Source of the DNA: Bordetella hinzii LMG 13501
GTDB lineage: Bacteria > Pseudomonadota > Gammaproteobacteria > Burkholderiales > Burkholderiaceae_B
Length of the DNA stretch: 64,000 nt
Direction: 5' to 3'
Assembly: GCF_001548475.1 (NCBI RefSeq)
Contig: NZ_LRUJ01000024.1
Coordinates: 1 to 64,000 of the forward strand
Part shown: piece after piece, positions 60,905-64,000 of the stretch
Layout of the letters: every line of letters starts with the position of its first letter
Numbering within the stretch: position 1 is the first letter of the stretch
The notes under the pieces: model-generated
The model's database searches: none
What the model was told of the DNA's origin: nothing
The model's input: the letters and a program-made list of their open reading frames with translations, nothing else
Made by a program: the position numbers and the translations under genes

Positions 60905-61876
60905 TCAAGCGCCGGGCGATCTTGCGCCGCCGGCGGGAAAGCGGCTCTCGAGCAAGGCCCATACGCTGTCCAGCGTCGGGGCCGGGATGCCGAGGTGAGC
61001 GGCCATGCGGGTGAGGATGCCCACCAGCGCTTCGCCCTCGAGCGGCCGGCCCGCCAGCGCGTCCTGCAGCATGGAAGTGCGCGCGTGGCCAGCCGACTCG
61101 GCCTGGCGCAAGCGGCCCTCCACGCCCTGGGACTCCTCGTAGCCCAAGGCGTGGCCCACCGCCATCAGCTCGCCGATCAGGCGCGCGCACAGCCGGCGCA
61201 GGCCGGGGCCGGCCAGCATCTGGTGCATGGTGGCCTGAGCCAGCGCGCTGACCGGATTGAAGGTGGCATTGCCCAGCAGCTTGTTCCAGATATCGGCTTG
61301 TATGTGGCTGCTCGCCCGGCATTGCAGGCCGCTGGCGTTGATCGCGGCGGCCAGCTTCCGCAGGCGGGCGCTGGGCTGGCCGTCGATCTCGCCCAGGGCC
61401 AGGGTGTCGCGTCCGCCTTGTTCGACATTGCAGGCATCGCGCAGCTGGGCCGGGATATAGACCACGGCGCCCATCAGGCGCTCGGCCGGCATCGCCGGGA
61501 AACCGCCATAGAACTCGCCCCAGTCTTCCTGTTCGCACAGCAGGGGGTGGCTGCGCAGCAGCCACCAGGGCACGCCGTTGACCATGGGCACCAGCGGGCT
61601 GTCGCCCAGGGGCGCCAGCGTGGGCAGCAGCGCAGGTAGGTCGTATTGCTTCACGCACAGCAGCACGGCGTCCCAATCGCCCTCCGCCCGCGCCGGCAGG
61701 GAGATGGCGCGGGTGCCGAGCAGGCGGCCGGCGCGCCACAGGCTCAGGCCCTTGTCCTGGAGGGCCGCCCTGCGCGCGCCGCGCGCCAGCAGCGCCACCT
61801 CCGCCCGGGTGCCGCTCAGGTGCCAGGCGAGGGTGGCGCCCACGGCGCCGGCGCCGATGATGAGGATGCGGGTCAT
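60905..61876 (-). CDS. Ketopantoate reductase-family dehydrogenase
   Basis: A 323-residue PanE/ApbA-family enzyme. N-terminal GAGAVGATLAWHL (8-20), CVKQYD (74-79) and the catalytic WNKLLGNATFNPVSAL segment are present. PanE makes pantoate, but many relatives reduce other 2-keto acids. The link to a class II aldolase and a Bug receptor argues for a catabolic 2-keto or 2-hydroxy acid role. Its ATG overlaps the aldolase stop (ATGA), so the two are translated together. Confidence 0.83.
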   Translation of the reverse strand: MTRILIIGAGAVGATLAWHLSGTRAEVALLARGARRAALQDKGLSLWRAGRLLGTRAISLPARAEGDWDAVLLCVKQYDLPALLPTLAPLGDSPLVPMVNGVPWWLLRSHPLLCEQEDWGEFYGGFPAMPAERLMGAVVYIPAQLRDACNVEQGGRDTLALGEIDGQPSARLRKLAAAINASGLQCRASSHIQADIWNKLLGNATFNPVSALAQATMHQMLAGPGLRRLCARLIGELMAVGHALGYEESQGVEGRLRQAESAGHARTSMLQDALAGRPLEGEALVGILTRMAAHLGIPAPTLDSVWALLESRFPAGGARSPGA

Positions 61877-62655
61877 TGGCGGTACTCGGGCTTGAGGCGA
61901 TCGAGCATGCGCAACAGCGGCGGCCAGTGCTTGTCGCGCGAAGGCCGGCCGGGCCGGTCGAATTGCGCGGCCACGCGGGCCGCGACGGCGTCCGGTGCCT
62001 CCAGCAGCGGCCCGCCGCCGGCCTGCGCCGCGACCTGTATCTGGCAGGCCCGCTCCAGGTAATACATCTGATCGAAGGCATCGCTGACGGTGTCGCCGCA
62101 GACCAGCAACCCATGGTTGCGCAGGATCATGGCCTTGTGCGGGCCGAGGTTGCGTGTGATGCGCGCTTGCTCGTCCAGGTCCAGCACCACGCCTTCGTAG
62201 TCGTGATAGGCCAGCTTGCCGTAGAAGCGCATGGCATGCTGCGACAGCATGCGCAGCCCGGCGGCCTGGGCCGAGACCGCCACGCCTGCCTGGGTATGCG
62301 TGTGCATGACGCACAGCACATCGTGGCGCCGCGCATGGATGGCGCTATGAATGACGAAACCCGCCTGGTTGATGCCCAGGCCGGTCGGGTCCAGCAGGAT
62401 GTTGCCGGCAAGGTCGACCTTCACCAGGTTGGAGGCCGTCACTTCGTCGAACATCAACCCATAGGCGTTCAACAGAAATTGCCCCTCGCCGACGCGCGCC
62501 GAGATATGCGTGTAGATATGGTCGGTCATGCGATGCAGCGCGGCCAGCTGATAGGCCGCGGCCAACGCCACGCGGGCTTGCCATTCGTCCTCGGAGACGT
62601 GTTCGCGCACGGAATTCATGTCTGTCTGCTGGCTCGAAGGATGCGATGCCGGCAT
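61873..62655 (-). CDS. Class II aldolase/adducin family protein
   Basis: A 260-residue class II aldolase (AraD/FucA-like). The zinc histidines are in VMHTHTQAG, and a third is in the NHGLLVCGDTVSDAF motif. Such enzymes cleave phosphorylated sugars or decarboxylate/epimerise sugar acids. The mature-looking start could also be MNSVREHV at 62619, and neither start has a clear ribosome site. First gene of the minus-strand operon, divergent from a LysR gene. Confidence 0.85.
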   Translation of the reverse strand: MPASHPSSQQTDMNSVREHVSEDEWQARVALAAAYQLAALHRMTDHIYTHISARVGEGQFLLNAYGLMFDEVTASNLVKVDLAGNILLDPTGLGINQAGFVIHSAIHARRHDVLCVMHTHTQAGVAVSAQAAGLRMLSQHAMRFYGKLAYHDYEGVVLDLDEQARITRNLGPHKAMILRNHGLLVCGDTVSDAFDQMYYLERACQIQVAAQAGGGPLLEAPDAVAARVAAQFDRPGRPSRDKHWPPLLRMLDRLKPEYRQ

Positions 62656-62703
62656 TGTGCGAACTTGTCATTCATAAATCCAAGCAAAGTTCTTTATCGA
62701 AAA

Positions 62704-62722
62704 ACATCAATTTCATTGATGT
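62704..62722. promoter_or_regulatory. LysR-type palindrome at the lysR start
   Basis: ACATCAA-TTTCA-TTGATGT, a perfect 7-5-7 inverted repeat of the ATC-N9-GAT form bound by LysR proteins. It ends 11 bases before the LysR ATG at 62734 and contains another in-frame ATG at 62719. The position suits autorepression and control of the divergent aldolase operon. Confidence 0.6.
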
Positions 62723-62733
62723 ATAGTCGGCGC

Positions 62734-63654
62734 ATGACCCGACCCAACCTCGTGCATGCACAGACGCTGTGCTGGATCGCCCGGCTGGGCACCTTCGCCG
62801 CGGCGGCCGAGCGCATGCACACGACGCAGCCAGCCGTTTCGGCGCGCATGAAAGAGCTGGAGACCGCCCTGGGCTATCCCTTGTTCGAGCGCCGTGGCCG
62901 GCGGCAGGAGCTCACCTTGCAGGCGCGGCGTTTTGTCGACCGCGTCGCGCCGCTCCTGCACCAGGTCGAGGCGGTCTTCAACGATACGGAGGCCGCGATC
63001 CAGCCCGCCGGCACTGTGCGGCTGGGCCTGGGCGAAGTGTCCATGAGCTGGCTGGGCGCGCTCATCCCCGCCTTGCGCCGGGCCCTGCCCCGCGTCACCT
63101 ACGAGATCGAGCTGGACCTGGGCGTGAAGCTGCGCGAGCGGCTGGCCGCGGGCACCCTGGATGTGGCCCTCATCGCCAACAGCCATGAGCATCCTGACCT
63201 GGCGTACACGCCGTTGGGCAAGGTGCCCATGGTGTGGGTCTGCGCGACGTCGCTGCTGTTCACGGCGCAAGGGCGCAGCCGCTCGCTGGATGAACTCCTG
63301 CGCCGCGAGACGCTGTGGTGCGTGTCCAAGCCTTCGGATTTTTTCGCGCCGGCCTATAACGAGCTGCGCGCGGCCGGCGCCGATATGGGCAATCTCTGCG
63401 CCTGCAACAAGCTCAAAGGCCTGATCGATGCCGTGACGGCCGGAGGCGGCATCGCCCTGTTGCCCCAGACCATGGTGGCGCGCCAGCTGCAATCCGGCGA
63501 GCTCGCCCTGGTGCCCGGCAACCTGGCCGGGCAGACCCTGGATTTCGCCATCGCCGTGCACCGCAACCAATCCCAGCCCGCGGTGCTGGGCTGGGTGGCC
63601 GAGCTGCTGCGCCTGTCGCGCCTGGCGCCTATCGGCGCGCCGCCACCGGCGTAG
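62734..63654 (+). CDS. LysR-family regulator (aldolase operon)
   Basis: A 306-residue LysR regulator. Helix-turn-helix at about 8-58 (LCWIARLGTFAAAAERMHTTQPAVSARMKELETALGYPLFERRG) and a full effector domain. An in-frame ATG at 62719 could add five residues but lies inside the palindrome. It is divergent from the aldolase/ketopantoate-reductase/Bug operon and probably regulates it. Its last 26 bases overlap the convergent MFS gene. Confidence 0.9.
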   Translation: MTRPNLVHAQTLCWIARLGTFAAAAERMHTTQPAVSARMKELETALGYPLFERRGRRQELTLQARRFVDRVAPLLHQVEAVFNDTEAAIQPAGTVRLGLGEVSMSWLGALIPALRRALPRVTYEIELDLGVKLRERLAAGTLDVALIANSHEHPDLAYTPLGKVPMVWVCATSLLFTAQGRSRSLDELLRRETLWCVSKPSDFFAPAYNELRAAGADMGNLCACNKLKGLIDAVTAGGGIALLPQTMVARQLQSGELALVPGNLAGQTLDFAIAVHRNQSQPAVLGWVAELLRLSRLAPIGAPPPA

Positions 63655-64000
63655 CGGCCGGCCGGCTTCTGGCGTGGACCAGCCAGGCCAGCGCGCACAG
63701 CCCACCCCAGAGCAGGCAGGCCAGTGGCCAGCCGCCGGCCTGCCAGGCCAGGCCGGCGCTCCAGGAGCCGGCCGCCGCGCCCAGGAACATGCCGCTCATG
63801 TACAGCGTGTTCAGGCGGCTGCGCGCCTCCGGGCGCAGGGCGTACACCACGTGCTGGTTGGCGATCATGGCGGCTTGTTCGCCGATGTCCATCAGCAGGA
63901 TGCCCAGGACCAGCCCGACGAGACTGCTCCAGGCGCCCAGGAGGACGAAGGACAGCAGCATGAGGAGCGCGCCCAGCGCGATCACGGCATGGGGACCGCG
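63629..64000 (-). CDS. MFS transporter, C-terminal part (5' end beyond window)
   Basis: About 124 codons are readable from the window edge to the TAG at 63629. Alternating hydrophobic segments (IALGALLMLLSFVLLGAW, LVLGILLMDIGEQAAMIANQ, AGSWSAGLAWQAGGWPLACLLWGGLCALAW) match the last transmembrane helices of a major facilitator exporter. The frame stays open to the edge (reading RGPHAV before the first GTG), so no start is within the window. Substrate unknown. It overlaps the LysR gene by 26 bases tail-to-tail. Confidence 0.85.
   Translation of the reverse strand, partial: RGPHAVIALGALLMLLSFVLLGAWSSLVGLVLGILLMDIGEQAAMIANQHVVYALRPEARSRLNTLYMSGMFLGAAAGSWSAGLAWQAGGWPLACLLWGGLCALAWLVHARSRPAATPVAARR

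Noticed and set aside
1-64000. tRNA, rRNA, CRISPR array, insertion sequence or prophage
   Set aside because: No cloverleaf-like sequence, regularly spaced repeats, transposase or phage structural gene was seen on either strand.

Overview
The window is high-G+C chromosomal DNA from a betaproteobacterium, most likely Alcaligenaceae (Bordetella/Achromobacter-like). I infer this from three branched-chain-amino-acid-type (Liv) ABC uptake systems, three periplasmic Bug (TctC-type) receptors, many LysR regulators and the overall G+C-rich style. I see no rRNA, tRNA, insertion sequence, prophage or CRISPR array. Genes are densely packed, and only one gap exceeds 300 bases (52247-52594).

Layout. 1-2097: a sulfide/persulfide detoxification locus (Blh-type hydrolase, BigR-type ArsR repressor, two YeeE/YedE half-transporters). 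2166-11447: Liv system 1 in one minus-strand operon with a CoA ligase at each end, divergent from a Crp/Fnr regulator. 11632-13350: a Tat-exported AcpA-like phosphatase with possible Pho-box repeats upstream. 13383-18181: Liv system 2 with a LivM-LivG fusion. 18446-26556: LysR, the ArgO/ArgP lysine-arginine export pair, a PCuAC copper chaperone, a Bug receptor, YggS, a PLP aminotransferase, an orphan AapJ-like receptor and a small membrane protein. 26588-36897: HMG-CoA lyase, dprA, a NarL-type two-component system divergent from cstA-ybdD (pyruvate uptake), an Lrp/kynU pair, def and fmt. 36894-39335: a tight four-gene operon (LOG, NTF2-like, HAD, FMN-binding).

39438-50473: the most interesting catabolic block. 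A LysR gene is divergent from an eight-gene operon: semialdehyde dehydrogenase, GMC alcohol oxidoreductase, complete Liv system 3 (again with a LivM-LivG fusion), a CaiB/BaiF CoA-transferase and a second HMG-CoA lyase with every catalytic residue conserved. Read as chemistry, this is alcohol to aldehyde to acid to acyl-CoA to C-C cleavage. It fits import and CoA-free oxidation of a tertiary beta-hydroxy acid such as mevalonate (mevalonate, mevaldate, HMG, HMG-CoA, acetoacetate + acetyl-CoA). That is an inference, not an established pathway here.

50515-54711: rimO, a solitary HigA/NadS-like regulator with a perfect palindrome at its promoter, then MmgE/PrpD and an IclR regulator. 54857-59861: SDR, Bug receptor, alpha/beta hydrolase, Baeyer-Villiger-type monooxygenase and 3-hydroxyacyl-CoA dehydrogenase, which look like an alcohol-ketone-ester degradation module. 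An identical 16-base sequence lies about 95 bases upstream of both the prpD-like gene and the SDR, tying them into one probable IclR regulon. 59892-64000: a Bug receptor/ketopantoate-reductase-like/class II aldolase operon, a divergent LysR with a perfect palindrome at its start, and the C-terminal part of an MFS transporter.

Two structural themes recur. All three Liv receptor genes are bordered by G+C-rich perfect hairpins, and most convergent gene pairs meet at a hairpin or at overlapping stop codons.
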